Below, in pieces: positions 54,352-63,240 of a stretch of 64,000 nt of DNA (positions are counted from its first letter, which is position 1; every line of letters begins with the position of its first letter). The notes beneath the pieces were generated by a model. That model was not told the DNA's origin, did not search any database, and was given only the letters and a program-made list of their open reading frames with translations. Position numbers and translations under genes: made by a program. The DNA comes from Streptomyces sp. NBC_01232 (GTDB lineage Bacteria > Actinomycetota > Actinomycetes > Streptomycetales > Streptomycetaceae): NCBI RefSeq assembly GCF_035989885.1, contig NZ_CP108518.1, positions 4,141,501 to 4,205,500 on the forward strand, written 5' to 3'.

Positions 54352-55806
54352 GTGACGCCCTCGCCGCAGCCCCCCACCGAGCCCACAGAGACCCAAGGCC
54401 ACAACGGCCACGAGCACGCGAGTCCCGGGGAGTTCACCGGGCACCCGTCAGTGCCCTCCGCCGGTCGCTCCGACGCGCGTTCCCCGGAGCATTCCCACGG
54501 GCACGGGCACGGGCACAGCCACAGCCACGGGCCGGCCGCCCCCGTCTCGAAGCACCTGCGCAAGGTCATCGCCGCCGTACTGATCCCCTTCGCCGCCGCC
54601 GTCTTCATCGGCATGGCAGTGCTCTGGCCCGGCGGCGCCCCCGGCCACGAGCGCACGGGGGTGGGCTTCGACCGGCAGACCCAGCAGGGCGTGGTCACCT
54701 CGCTCGAACAGGTCGACTGCAAATCCGTGAACGCCTCCCAGGTGCCGACGACCGCGGCTCCCTCCACCCCCGAGGGCCGGCAGGCGCAGGCCGAGCAGAC
54801 CGGCGAGTGCAAGAAGGCCACCGTCGAGGTCACCAGCGGCCCGGACAAGGGCCGCACCTTCGTGGAGATCGTCCAGCCGGGCGCGCCGAGGCAGTTGGAG
54901 GACGGCCAGGAGGTGGTGGTGGCGTACGCACCGGACGCCCCGCGCGACCTCCAGTACTCGGTGATCGACGTGAACCGCAAACTCCCCATGGCGCTGCTGG
55001 CCGGCATCTTCGCGCTGGCGGTCGTCGTCGTCGGGCGGATGCGCGGGCTGTTCGCGCTGATCGCGCTGGCGGTCAGCTTCGGCGTGCTGACCCTCTTCAT
55101 CCTCCCGGCCATCCTGCAGGGTTCGAACCCGCTGGTCGTCGCGGTGATCGGGGCGAGCGCGATCATGCTGATCGCGCTCTACATGTGCCACGGGCTGACG
55201 GCCCGCACGTCGGTCGCCGTGCTCGGCACGCTCGTCTCGCTGCTGCTGATCGGGCTGCTGGGCTCGGGCTTCATCGACTGGGCGTTCCTCAGTGGCAACA
55301 CCGATGACAACACCGGGCTGATCCACGGGCTGTACCCGGACATCGACATGAGCGGTTTGCTGCTCGCAGGCGTGATCATCGGATCGCTGGGCGTCCTCGA
55401 CGACGTGACGGTGACCCAGACCTCCGCGGTGTGGGAACTACGCCAGGCGGACCCCTCGATGGGGCCACGAGCCCTCTACCGGGCGGCCATCAGGATCGGC
55501 CGCGATCACATCGCGTCGGTGGTCAACACCCTGGTGCTGGCTTACGCGGGTGCCGCACTGCCCCTGCTCCTGCTGTTCTCGATCGCGAACAGCAGCATGG
55601 GTTCGGTGGCCAACAGCGAGCTGGTGGCGGAGGAGATCGTACGGACCCTCGTGGGCTCGATCGGCCTGGTGGCCTCGGTCCCCGTGACAACGGCACTGGC
55701 CGCACTGGTGGTTTCCGCCGACCGACCGGGATCCCCGGCCGGCGGCCCGGCCGTCAGTCCGGCCGCCGGGCCGGTCCGCGGCCGGGGCCGGCGACGCAAG
55801 CGCTGA
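54352..55806 (+). CDS. YibE/F family membrane protein with His-rich N terminus
   Basis: The 484-residue protein has a disordered N terminus with HSHGHGHGHSHSHG (about 45-58), a first membrane helix, a domain outside the membrane (about 95-200), then about seven further helices. The later helices and AGVIIGSLGVLDDVTVTQTS match the YibE/F-like family, thought to be a transporter type of unknown substrate. The His tract suggests metal binding. The start chosen is the GTG at 54352, 6 bases after a -10-like GATGAT; a GTG at 54319 is an alternative. It is divergent from thiC. Confidence 0.85.
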   Translation: MTPSPQPPTEPTETQGHNGHEHASPGEFTGHPSVPSAGRSDARSPEHSHGHGHGHSHSHGPAAPVSKHLRKVIAAVLIPFAAAVFIGMAVLWPGGAPGHERTGVGFDRQTQQGVVTSLEQVDCKSVNASQVPTTAAPSTPEGRQAQAEQTGECKKATVEVTSGPDKGRTFVEIVQPGAPRQLEDGQEVVVAYAPDAPRDLQYSVIDVNRKLPMALLAGIFALAVVVVGRMRGLFALIALAVSFGVLTLFILPAILQGSNPLVVAVIGASAIMLIALYMCHGLTARTSVAVLGTLVSLLLIGLLGSGFIDWAFLSGNTDDNTGLIHGLYPDIDMSGLLLAGVIIGSLGVLDDVTVTQTSAVWELRQADPSMGPRALYRAAIRIGRDHIASVVNTLVLAYAGAALPLLLLFSIANSSMGSVANSELVAEEIVRTLVGSIGLVASVPVTTALAALVVSADRPGSPAGGPAVSPAAGPVRGRGRRRKR

Positions 55807-55821
55807 AGGGAGTGCGGTCGG

Positions 55822-56271
55822 TCAGCCGGCGTTCTGCTCGTTCTGCTGCGATTCGGCGAGGATCTTGCCGAGGGCCTCGTCGAGGTTCTCCTCGAAGTCG
55901 CCCAGGTTGCGCTCCTGTCCGAGCGGAACGATCCGGTCGGTGCGGTCGAGGAACGCGACGAGCGGCGCCGCGCTGGCCCGGAACAGGGCACGGTCGCCCC
56001 CGACCTGGAGCCTGATGTGGACGTCGGACAGATCCTCGGGGTGGGTGGGGGCGATGTGCACATCGCCGTCACCGCATGGCTTGTTGATGCCGTCGAGGAG
56101 GAGTTCCCGGCCGAACGCCCAGGTCACGGGCGCATCTCCGGGAAGGTGAAAGGTCAGGCGGACTGCGTAGGGGTCGCGTGCGTCGTACCGGAGTTCCACC
56201 GGAATCCGGAACGAGAGCTCCTCGGAAACGAGGAAGCTCATCATGACCTCTGCCTGTACCGACTCGCGCAT
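55822..56271 (-). CDS. ssgA: SsgA-like sporulation and cell division regulator
   Basis: The 149-residue protein belongs to the SsgA-like family, small actinobacterial proteins that control septum site and cell-wall remodelling during sporulation. Marks: SFRIPVELRYDARDPYAVRL, LPGDAPVTWAFGRELLLDGI, GDGDVHIAP and ALFRASAAPLVAFLDRT. The 5' end is uncertain: it may begin at the ATG at 56271 (MRESVQAEVM) or at the ATG at 56241 (MSFLVSEEL). It lies 97 bases after the IclR-type gene, the ssgR-ssgA order known in Streptomyces, so this is probably ssgA rather than ssgB. Confidence 0.9.
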   Translation of the reverse strand: MRESVQAEVMMSFLVSEELSFRIPVELRYDARDPYAVRLTFHLPGDAPVTWAFGRELLLDGINKPCGDGDVHIAPTHPEDLSDVHIRLQVGGDRALFRASAAPLVAFLDRTDRIVPLGQERNLGDFEENLDEALGKILAESQQNEQNAG

Positions 56272-56368
56272 TGACTACCCCGCTGTAGTTGAAGTGGCCA
56301 GGAATGATCCCCCAGGACCCACTTGACAAGAGTGGTGGAAGCGGTAGCAGATCACAAGGAGTGAGTTT

Positions 56369-57139
56369 TCAGATACTGATAGAGAACGAGAGGGTGCTCA
56401 ACAGCGCGCCTACTTCACTCCGTAGTCGATTGACTACATAGAGCAATCGATCTTCCTGGTGCAGGGGTAGAGAAATAGCCATCGTTGCGGCCGCATCACC
56501 GGCCGTAATGGGGATGGCGGCACAGACGGTGCCAAGGGCATATTCCTGGCGTTCGATCACAGGCTGCATTCGCCCGAGGGCCCCGATCCGGTTTTCCAGG
56601 GACCGCAGATCCCGGACGGTATAAGGGGTGATGGCCCCGACCGGATGACGGTCGTAGTACTCCTTGCGCGTCTTCTCGTCGAGCTGTCCGAGCAGGCACT
56701 GCCCGATGGCGTGCGCATGACCCGTCTCACGGAAGTCGGCCCACTCCTCGCAGGCCGGACTGGCCGGAGTGTCCGAGACACCCACGACCTCGATCTCACC
56801 CTCGCGGTAGACCGCGAAGTAGACGGGGGCACCGACCGTGTCGCGGAAGTGCGCGAGCGAGTCGAGGATCATGCTGCGACGTTTCTGCTGGAGTCCCCCG
56901 GCCGCGAGCCGCTCCGCGGCCTCGCCCAGTACGAAGACTCCGCTCACTCTGCGCAGATAGCCCTCGTGCGTCAGGGTGCGCAGCAGGTGGTACGCGGTGG
57001 GAAGCGGGAGCCCGGCCTCGCGGGCCAGCTGTTTCGCCGGAGCTCCCCCGCTATGGGACCCCGCCGCTTCGAGCAGCCTCAACGCGCGCTGCACCGAACC
57101 GATCAGAGTCGGCACACCGGCATTGTGAACCGGAGACAA
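56369..57139 (-). CDS. ssgR: IclR family regulator of ssgA
   Basis: The 256-residue protein has an N-terminal IclR winged helix (about 12-75: SVQRALRLLEAAGSHSG, PLPTAYHLLRTLTHEGYL) and an effector domain (about 85-250, with HAIGQCLLGQLD). In Streptomyces the gene directly upstream of ssgA encodes SsgR, the activator of ssgA. The start codon appears to be TTG at 57139 (SPVHNAGVPTLIGS), with GGGTGAG upstream; a GTG at residue 9 is another option. The gap to ssgA is 97 bases and would hold the ssgA promoter and SsgR site. Confidence 0.88.
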   Translation of the reverse strand: MSPVHNAGVPTLIGSVQRALRLLEAAGSHSGGAPAKQLAREAGLPLPTAYHLLRTLTHEGYLRRVSGVFVLGEAAERLAAGGLQQKRRSMILDSLAHFRDTVGAPVYFAVYREGEIEVVGVSDTPASPACEEWADFRETGHAHAIGQCLLGQLDEKTRKEYYDRHPVGAITPYTVRDLRSLENRIGALGRMQPVIERQEYALGTVCAAIPITAGDAAATMAISLPLHQEDRLLYVVNRLRSEVGALLSTLSFSISI

Positions 57140-57479
57140 AGCTCACCCCCAGGCGTGGCGGCGGGTCTTTGGGCAAGCCCGCCCTGCGGGGGCCGCCCCC
57201 GCGCGCGCCGTGGCTCCTGGGGGTCGTACTCGGCAACTCGTTTGGATCGCCGCTGGTCAGGGCGGCAGGTCGGAGCGGCGGTACCGGCTTTCGGTGCCCA
57301 GGGAACGGCACAGATTGCCACTCTATCCACCGATTCCGGGGAGGTGAGCCGTTTAGCGGGTCATGTTCCCTCACCTGGCGCAATCCCGGACCCGCCCGGG
57401 CCTGCCCGGTTCGGACCCGACCGGACCGACCGGACCGACCGGTCCGGCCCAGACCCGCCCGCTCCTGCCCACCTCTCGT
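57140..57479. other. 340-base intergenic region
   Basis: No gene is seen. Apart from GC-rich runs (57174-57215) it has three tandem CCGGACCGA-type 9-base units ending in a short palindrome at 57421-57447. Confidence 0.5.
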
Positions 57480-57707
57480 CTACCAATCGGTGGAGGAGGA
57501 CTTCGAACCGCCGCCGCTGAACTTCTTCACGACGAAGATCAGGCCGCCGACGAGGCCGACGAAGAGCAGCAGCTTGAAGACGAACCCGATCAGCGCGCCC
57601 AGGATGCTGGTGATCACACCACCGAAGACGAAGAGCGCCAGCAGCGGCACCGCGACCCACTTAACCCACCAGGGCATGCCTGCGAATATCTGTCGGATGC
57701 CGTCCAT
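57480..57707 (-). CDS. Small membrane protein (DUF5326 family)
   Basis: The 75-residue protein has two strong helices (about 15-37 and 40-60: VAVPLLALFVFGGVITSILG, FVFKLLLFVGLVGGLIFVV) and a short Lys/Gly/Ser-rich tail. It starts at the ATG at 57707, with GAGG upstream. It matches a Streptomyces DUF5326-type family of unknown role. It is the first gene after a hairpin that ends the cupin gene. Confidence 0.82.
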   Translation of the reverse strand: MDGIRQIFAGMPWWVKWVAVPLLALFVFGGVITSILGALIGFVFKLLLFVGLVGGLIFVVKKFSGGGSKSSSTDW

Positions 57708-57795
57708 GTCCTCGACCTCTTCCTCGTCCGTGACTTCCTGCTCCCGATGCTAGGAGTCCAAGGCCGCCGATCGGGGCCCGCGAGCCCCCCAAGTC

Positions 57796-57824
57796 CCCTG
57801 ATCCGTCCCTTAGGGGGATCAGGG
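57796..57824. terminator. Terminator after the cupin gene
   Basis: A 9-base-pair stem (57796-57804 with 57816-57824), lying 42 bases past the cupin stop on the minus strand. Confidence 0.65.
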
Positions 57825-57865
57825 CCGCGACCCTCATCCGCCGCGGCCCTCATCCGCCGCGCCGC

Positions 57866-58183
57866 TCAGCCCTCCGGCGGCGAGAAGACCACCATCACCT
57901 TCAGGTCCTCGGTGATGTGGTGGAACTTGTGCGGGACCCCCGCCGGCACGTAGACGACGCTGCCGCGCGCCACGGTCGTCGTCTCCTCCCCGACCGTGAT
58001 CGAGGCCCGCCCGCTGACGACGAAGTACACCTCGTCCTGCCGGTGCGGGAGCTGAGGATCGATCTGTCCGGCGTCGAGCGCATACAGCCCGACCGACATG
58101 TTCCGCTCGCGCAGGAACTGCAGATAGGCGCCGTCATTCGCGGCCCGCTCAGCTTCGAGCTCGTCAAGCCGGAAGGCTTTCAT
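57866..58183 (-). CDS. Small cupin protein
   Basis: The 105-residue single-domain cupin has LPHRQDEVYFVVSGRASITV (motif 1, with His and Glu ligands) and VPAGVPHKFHHI (motif 2, with further His ligands). It probably binds one metal ion. The role is unknown; such proteins range from dioxygenases to isomerases and storage roles. The start is the ATG at 58183, divergent from the small membrane protein at 58273. Confidence 0.85.
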   Translation of the reverse strand: MKAFRLDELEAERAANDGAYLQFLRERNMSVGLYALDAGQIDPQLPHRQDEVYFVVSGRASITVGEETTTVARGSVVYVPAGVPHKFHHITEDLKVMVVFSPPEG

Positions 58184-58272
58184 CGTGGTTGCGCCCCTTG
58201 TGCTCGATCGTTCCGTCGCATCCGCTGATCTGCGGATGTCCCACCGGGATCTTCTCTGCCACGATCAGACAC

Positions 58273-58650
58273 ATGACGAATTTCGTAGTCAAGACGCTCG
58301 CCAATGCGGCGGCCCTGGCGGTCGCCGTCCTGCTTCCGGGTATCACCCTTGACGACGGCAGCAGCCTGGGCCGCCGCACGCTCACCCTGATCCTGGTCGC
58401 GCTGGTCTTCGGCCTGGTCAACTTGCTCGTCAAGCCGGTGGTGAAGCTGCTCTCGCTGCCGCTTTTCATTCTCACCCTCGGCCTGTTCACCCTCGTCGTG
58501 AATGCCTTGATGCTGCTGCTGACCTCCTGGCTGGCCACACAGCTCGATCTCAGTTTCCACGTCAACAACTTCTGGACCGCGCTCATCGGCGGCCTGATCA
58601 TCTCCGTCGTCTCCTGGGCCGTGAACATGCTCCTGCCCGACAAGAACTGA
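58273..58650 (+). CDS. Phage holin family-like membrane protein (4 TM)
   Basis: The 125-residue protein has four hydrophobic segments (NAAALAVAVLLPGIT, LTLILVALVFGLVNLLV, LPLFILTLGLFTLVVNALMLLLTSWL and LIGGLIISVVSWAVNML). It matches the DUF4234/PF04020-type phage-holin-like superfamily common in bacteria outside phages. It is coupled to the following tyrosine phosphatase (11-base gap), so the pair may act on cell envelope or signalling; this is inference. Confidence 0.85.
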   Translation: MTNFVVKTLANAAALAVAVLLPGITLDDGSSLGRRTLTLILVALVFGLVNLLVKPVVKLLSLPLFILTLGLFTLVVNALMLLLTSWLATQLDLSFHVNNFWTALIGGLIISVVSWAVNMLLPDKN

Positions 58651-58661
58651 ACGGGCCGGCC

Positions 58662-59153
58662 ATGTACCGCGTCTGCTTCGTCTGCACGGGCAACATCTGC
58701 CGCTCCCCGATGGCCGAGGCTGTCTTCCGCTCCCACGTGACGGCTGCCGGGCTCGACGCGCTGGTCGAGGTGGACAGCGCCGGGACGGGCGGCTGGCACG
58801 AGGGGGACGGCGCCGACCCGCGCACCATCGCCGTCCTGGAGGCGGCCGGCTACGAACAGGACCACCGCGCCCGCCGGTTCCGCTCCTCCTGGTTCGCCCG
58901 CGTGGACCTCGTCATCGCGCTCGACGCCGGGCACCTGCGGGACCTCCGGGCACTCGCACCCACTCCGCAGGACGCCGCCAGGATCCGGCTGCTGCGGTCC
59001 TACGATCCGGCCGCCACGGCCGAACAGACCGACGTACCGGATCCCTACTACGGGCCGCTCGACGGGTTCGAGGAGTGCCTGGAGCTGGTCGAGGCGGCGA
59101 GCCCCGGCCTGCTGGAAGCCGTACGCGAAGCCATCAAGGAGCGCACCACGTGA
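58662..59153 (+). CDS. Low-molecular-weight protein tyrosine phosphatase
   Basis: The 163-residue enzyme has the P-loop CTGNICRS near the N terminus (Cys8, Arg14) and the late DPYYG with the general-acid Asp. It dephosphorylates phosphotyrosine or small phosphate esters; in Streptomyces, such enzymes influence secondary metabolism and development. The start is the ATG at 58662, and its TGA overlaps the GTG of the following PLP-enzyme gene by four bases. The two are therefore translated together. Confidence 0.94.
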   Translation: MYRVCFVCTGNICRSPMAEAVFRSHVTAAGLDALVEVDSAGTGGWHEGDGADPRTIAVLEAAGYEQDHRARRFRSSWFARVDLVIALDAGHLRDLRALAPTPQDAARIRLLRSYDPAATAEQTDVPDPYYGPLDGFEECLELVEAASPGLLEAVREAIKERTT

Positions 59154-60334
59154 ACGAGTACGCCCCCCGGGGGACCGGACCTGCCGACCTCGCCCCGGCC
59201 GCCCAGGCCCCGTTCGGTGACGGCACCCGGGCCGTCCGGGCCGGACTGCCGGATCCCGTCAAGAACGAGCCGCCCCTTCCCGGACCGGTCTTCGCCGCCC
59301 ACTTCCACCTCCCGGGCGACGTCGAGGGCCCGTACGCGTACGGCCGGGACACCAACCCCACCTGGACCCTGCTGGAGCGGGCCATCGGGGAACTGGAGGC
59401 CCCCGGCGAGGACGTGCACACCATCGTCTTCGCCTCCGGCATGGCGGCGGTCTCCGCCGTCCTGCTCTCCCACGCGCACACGGGCGACACCGTGGTCCTG
59501 CCCGACGACGGCTACCAGGCGCTGCCCCTGCTACGGGAGCAGCTGGAGGCGTACGGCATCCACGTGCGCACCGCGCCGACCGGCCACGACGCCCAGCTCG
59601 CGGTCCTGGACGGCGCCCGGCTGCTGTGGATCGAGACCCCGTCCAATCCCGGGCTCGACGTGTGCGACGTACGCCGCCTCGTGGACGCGGCGCACGCCGG
59701 CGGGACCCTGGTGGCCGTCGACAACACCCTGGCCACCCCGCTCGGGCAGCGGCCCCTGGAGCTGGGCGCGGACTTCTCGGTGGCGAGCGGTACCAAGGGC
59801 CTGACCGGCCACGGGGACGTCCTGCTCGGATACGTCGTCTGCCGCGACCCGGAGCTCGCCGCCCGCGTCCGCCGTTGGCGCAAGATCGTCGGCGCGATCC
59901 CGGGCCCCATGGAGGCCTGGCTCGCCCACCGCTCCCTCGCCACGATCCAGCTGCGCGCGCAGCGCCAGTGGGCCAACGCACTGGCCGTGGCCGAGGCGCT
60001 GACGCACCGGACCGACGTGCGCGGCCTGCGCTACCCGGGTCTGGCCACGGACCCCTCCCACAAGACGGCCGCCCTGCAGATGCGGGGCTTCGGGTCGGTG
60101 GTCGCCTTCACCCTGCCCGACCGCGCTCACGCGGAGCGGTTCATGGCCGCGCTGCACCTGGTGGAGGACGCCACGAGTTTCGGCGGCGTACGGTCCACCG
60201 CCGAGCGGCGCGGACGGTGGGGCGGCGACGCCGTGCCGGAGGGGTTCATCCGCTTCTCCGCCGGGGCAGAGGACACCGAGGACCTGGTCGCGGACGTGCT
60301 GCGCGCCCTCGACCACGCGGGTGCCGAGCGCTGA
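59150..60334 (+). CDS. Cystathionine gamma-lyase-type PLP enzyme
   Basis: The 394-residue fold-type I enzyme belongs to the Cys/Met metabolism family. Marks: YAYGRDTNPTWTLLE, the FASGMAA region, IETPSNPGLDV, the cofactor-binding Lys216 in SGTKGLTGHGD, and FGGVRSTAERR. It could be cystathionine gamma-lyase, gamma-synthase or a homologue. The start is the GTG at 59150, overlapping the tyrosine phosphatase stop. A terminator follows. A connection to sulfur metabolism links it loosely to the cysteine dioxygenase-like gene at the left end. Confidence 0.9.
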   Translation: MNEYAPRGTGPADLAPAAQAPFGDGTRAVRAGLPDPVKNEPPLPGPVFAAHFHLPGDVEGPYAYGRDTNPTWTLLERAIGELEAPGEDVHTIVFASGMAAVSAVLLSHAHTGDTVVLPDDGYQALPLLREQLEAYGIHVRTAPTGHDAQLAVLDGARLLWIETPSNPGLDVCDVRRLVDAAHAGGTLVAVDNTLATPLGQRPLELGADFSVASGTKGLTGHGDVLLGYVVCRDPELAARVRRWRKIVGAIPGPMEAWLAHRSLATIQLRAQRQWANALAVAEALTHRTDVRGLRYPGLATDPSHKTAALQMRGFGSVVAFTLPDRAHAERFMAALHLVEDATSFGGVRSTAERRGRWGGDAVPEGFIRFSAGAEDTEDLVADVLRALDHAGAER

Positions 60335-60361
60335 ACCGGGGCGGCTTTCCCCCGTGGGCAA

Positions 60362-60396
60362 GCGGTCCGAGCCTCCCCCCTGGTGGCTCGGACCGC
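60362..60396 (+). terminator. Terminator with C6 loop after the PLP-enzyme gene
   Basis: A 12-base-pair stem (60362-60373 with 60385-60396) has an 11-base loop containing CCCCCC, 27 bases after the stop codon. Confidence 0.8.
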
Positions 60397-60476
60397 CCCG
60401 GGTTCCGCTCGCGAAGAACCACGCGACAAGGCTAATTGACCCTGCGTCAGAGTCCAATCACGGTAACGACAGGGAC

Positions 60477-60494
60477 CTATCTGCATATTTATAG
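60477..60494. promoter_or_regulatory. Inverted repeat before the LysR gene
   Basis: CTAT (60477-60480) and ATAG (60491-60494) flank an AT-rich 10-base spacer, 29 bases before the ATG. LysR proteins often bind such AT-rich dyads near their own promoters. Confidence 0.35.
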
Positions 60495-60522
60495 TTGAAG
60501 GCCCCCACCGAGAGGTGCCGCG

Positions 60523-61428
60523 ATGGACCTGACCCTGCTGCGCACCTTCGTCGCCGTCCACCGGGCCGGCTCGTTCACGCGCGCCGCCACCCTCCTCGGA
60601 CTCTCCCAGCCCGCCGTGACCTCGCAGATCCGCACGCTGGAGCGCCAGTTGGGGCGCCCTCTCTTCCACCGCCGGGCGCGTGGCGTCACGCCCACCGCCG
60701 TCGGCGACGAGCTGGCCCACAAGGCCGCCCCGCACCTCGACGCGCTGCTGCGGATCACGGAGACCGAGCGGGAGGCCGCCGGGGCGTTACGCACCCTCCA
60801 CGTCGCCGGGCCCCCCGAGTTCCTGTGCCTGCGGGTGCTCCCCGCCCTCTCGCTCCTCGTCGGCCAGGGGCACACGCTGCGCGCCGCCCCGCAGGCCGAT
60901 GCCGGGGCGACCCTCGACGGGCTCGCCGCGGGCCACCACGACCTCGTCGTCACCACGGCCCATCCCCGGGGCGGGCTCTTCAGGGCCACCGCCCTGTGCG
61001 ACGAGGAGCACGTCCTGGTCGCCGCGCCCTACTGGGCCGCCCTCGTCGACCGGGACCGGCTGCGCGAGGAGGGGCCCGCCGCGCTGGACGGCATCCCGCT
61101 CGTCGAGGTCCACGAGAGCCTGCCGCTCGTCACCCGCTACTGGGCCGCCGTCTTCGACACCCTGCCCGATGCCAGGTCCCTGGCGGCCACCGTGGTCGTG
61201 CCCGACCTGCGGGCCGTACTGGAATGCGTCCGGGCCGGCGCCGGGCTCGCCGTCCTGCCCCGCTACCTGTGCCAGGACGCCCTCGACAGCGGCCGGATCG
61301 TGGCTCTGGCGGAGCCCGCCGTGCCGCCGCTGCGCACCTGGTTCCTGGTCGTACGGACCGGGAGCCTGGCCCTCGCCCACCTCGCGAGGGCGCACGACCG
61401 GCTGCTGGATGCCGCCGTGCACTGGTGA
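60523..61428 (+). CDS. LysR family regulator with a TTA codon
   Basis: The 301-residue regulator has an N-terminal LysR helix-turn-helix (about 1-60: FVAVHRAGSFTRAATLLGLS, AVTSQIRTLERQLG) and an effector domain. It starts at the ATG at 60523 after GAGAGG. Leu89 is encoded by TTA at 60787-60789, the rare leucine codon read by the developmentally regulated bldA tRNA. Expression of this regulator should therefore be restricted to late growth or sporulation. It lies downstream of the PLP-enzyme operon and upstream of a Nudix gene; its targets are unknown. Confidence 0.92.
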   Translation: MDLTLLRTFVAVHRAGSFTRAATLLGLSQPAVTSQIRTLERQLGRPLFHRRARGVTPTAVGDELAHKAAPHLDALLRITETEREAAGALRTLHVAGPPEFLCLRVLPALSLLVGQGHTLRAAPQADAGATLDGLAAGHHDLVVTTAHPRGGLFRATALCDEEHVLVAAPYWAALVDRDRLREEGPAALDGIPLVEVHESLPLVTRYWAAVFDTLPDARSLAATVVVPDLRAVLECVRAGAGLAVLPRYLCQDALDSGRIVALAEPAVPPLRTWFLVVRTGSLALAHLARAHDRLLDAAVHW

Positions 61429-61490
61429 GCCCGCCCCTTTTCCGGCCCGTGGCGCGTTTCAGAAGCGGAGTGGCGGGCCACTCTTCTCCC

Positions 61491-61970
61491 ATGACCGAAC
61501 GTCCCGTGGTCAAACGCACCGCCCGCGCGATCCTGCTCGACGGTGACGACCTGATCCTCATCAAACGCACCAAGCCCGGCGTCGATCCGTACTGGCTCAC
61601 CCCCGGCGGGGGAGTGGAGCCCTCGGACACCACTGTCGTCGACGCCCTTCACCGGGAGGTCCACGAAGAACTCGGCGCGAAGATCACCGATGTGGTGCCC
61701 TGCTTCGTCGATACCGTCGAGCACATCGCCGACGGAGGGGTGACGGGCGTGAAGGTGCAGCACTTCTTCGTCTGCCGCCTCGAATCGATGGACCCGAGCC
61801 TGCGGCACGGCCCCGAAATCGATGAGCCCGAGGGCGAGTACGAAATCGTCCGCGTGCCCTTCAGCCGGGTGGGCATCGCCGCCGTCCATCTCGTCCCGCT
61901 GTCCCTACGGCATTACCTCGACGGCAACATCGAGGGTGTGCGTGCCATGCACGCTCCCGACCTGGGCTGA
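61491..61970 (+). CDS. Nudix hydrolase
   Basis: The 159-residue protein has a Nudix box in PGGGVEPSDTTVVDALHREV followed by HEELG; the REVHEELG core is intact, but the position of the usual first Glu is a Thr (with Asp just before it). It should hydrolyse a nucleoside diphosphate linked to another moiety. The start is the ATG at 61491. It converges on the globin-reductase gene through a strong hairpin. Confidence 0.88.
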   Translation: MTERPVVKRTARAILLDGDDLILIKRTKPGVDPYWLTPGGGVEPSDTTVVDALHREVHEELGAKITDVVPCFVDTVEHIADGGVTGVKVQHFFVCRLESMDPSLRHGPEIDEPEGEYEIVRVPFSRVGIAAVHLVPLSLRHYLDGNIEGVRAMHAPDLG

Positions 61971-61975
61971 GGCGC

Positions 61976-62011
61976 GGCTGAGACCGGCGGGCTGCCCGTC
62001 CGGTCTCAGCC
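61976..62011. terminator. Bidirectional terminator
   Basis: A 12-base-pair stem (61976-61987 with 62000-62011) begins 5 bases after the Nudix stop and overlaps the globin-reductase stop codon (62006-62008). Confidence 0.82.
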
Positions 62012-63193
62012 GGCGATGCCCGCCAGCTCCTCCACCGCGTCGTGCCGGATCCGCTCACCGGGGATACCGATCCGAAGGAGCTCGTCCACCCCGTTGCGGA
62101 TCATCGCGGGCGGCCCGGAGATGAAGGCGTCGTACGAGCGCCAGGGCCCGTGCTCGCCCACCGCGTGCGGCAGCTGCCCGGCGAGCCCGTCGCCGACCAC
62201 CGGGCGCACCGACAGCCACGGGTGCGAGCGCTGGAGCCCCAGCAGCGTGTCCTTGTCGTACAGGTCGCTGTCGCTGCGGGCCCCGAAGAAGACCTCCACC
62301 GGACGCCGCTCACCGTGCTCGGCCACGTCCTCGATCAGCGCCTTGATGGGGGCGATACCGGTGCCCCCGCCCAGGCAGAGCATGCCGTTGTCCGTGGTGT
62401 GGTCCACCACCATCGACCCGGCCGGCGGTCCCAGGCGCAGTACGTCCCCCGGGCGGGCGTGGCGCACCAGCGCGTTGGAGACCCATCCCGCGGGGACCGC
62501 CTTGACGTGGAAGGACAGCAGTCCGTCGGCGCGCGGCGCCGAGGCGAAGGAGTAGTGCCGCCACACCCTCGGCCACCACGGGGTCTCCAGGCTCGCGTAC
62601 TGGCCGGCCAGGAAGGCGTAGGGCTGGTCGGGGCGGACCGTCAGCACCGCGATGTCCGGGGTGCGCAGGTCGTGGGAGACGACCTCCGCGTGCCACCACG
62701 CCGGGGCCTTCACCTCGTCCTCGGCCGCCGCGTCGATCATGACCTGGGAAATCGCGGTGTACGCCCGGACCCAGGCGGCCTGTGTCTCCGGCCCCCAGCT
62801 GTTCTCCGCGTACCGGGCCAGTGCGCCGACGAGGGCCTCGCCGACCGCCGGGTAGTGACCGGCCATGGTTCCGTACTTGCGGTGCCCCGTGCCCAGTCGG
62901 CGCAGGTAGGGAACGAGGACGGCGGGGTTGTCGATGTGTTCGGCTGCGGTCAGGAGCGCCTTCAGCAGCCGGTCGCGCTGTGTGTCCATGGCTGCGGGGA
63001 ACATGCCGCGCACTTCAGGGTGTCCGGAGAACACCAGGGCGTAGAAGTACGAGGTCACCCGGTCGGCGACGGGAGCGATCTCCGTGAGTGTCCGGCGGAT
63101 GAGCACGGCATCCGGTGAGGGCTCGATCGCGCCGCCCTCGCCGGATATCCGGGCCGGTTCGCGTCTGGCCGATCTGGTGGGCGGAGCGTCCAT
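62006..63193 (-). CDS. Globin-FAD/NAD(P)H reductase (flavohaemoglobin-like)
   Basis: The 395-residue protein joins a globin domain (about 24-160: VTSYFYALVF with the B10 Tyr near residue 49, and proximal His104 in GTGHRKYG) to a ferredoxin reductase-like domain with RHYSFASAP (FAD) and GGGTGIAPIKAL (NAD). Flavohaemoglobins dioxygenate nitric oxide to nitrate. The start is the ATG at 63193, with GAGG 8 bases upstream; longer frames reach 63349. An inverted repeat (63241-63269) lies 48-76 bases upstream. Confidence 0.9.
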   Translation of the reverse strand: MDAPPTRSARREPARISGEGGAIEPSPDAVLIRRTLTEIAPVADRVTSYFYALVFSGHPEVRGMFPAAMDTQRDRLLKALLTAAEHIDNPAVLVPYLRRLGTGHRKYGTMAGHYPAVGEALVGALARYAENSWGPETQAAWVRAYTAISQVMIDAAAEDEVKAPAWWHAEVVSHDLRTPDIAVLTVRPDQPYAFLAGQYASLETPWWPRVWRHYSFASAPRADGLLSFHVKAVPAGWVSNALVRHARPGDVLRLGPPAGSMVVDHTTDNGMLCLGGGTGIAPIKALIEDVAEHGERRPVEVFFGARSDSDLYDKDTLLGLQRSHPWLSVRPVVGDGLAGQLPHAVGEHGPWRSYDAFISGPPAMIRNGVDELLRIGIPGERIRHDAVEELAGIAG

Positions 63194-63240
63194 GCGGTGC
63201 CTCGCTTCGAGCATCTCGGTCGGTCTGCACACGCCACGGC

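Noticed and set aside
58273..58650. Prophage remnant suggested by the holin-like protein
   Set aside because: No other phage gene nearby; the family is common in bacteria outside phages.
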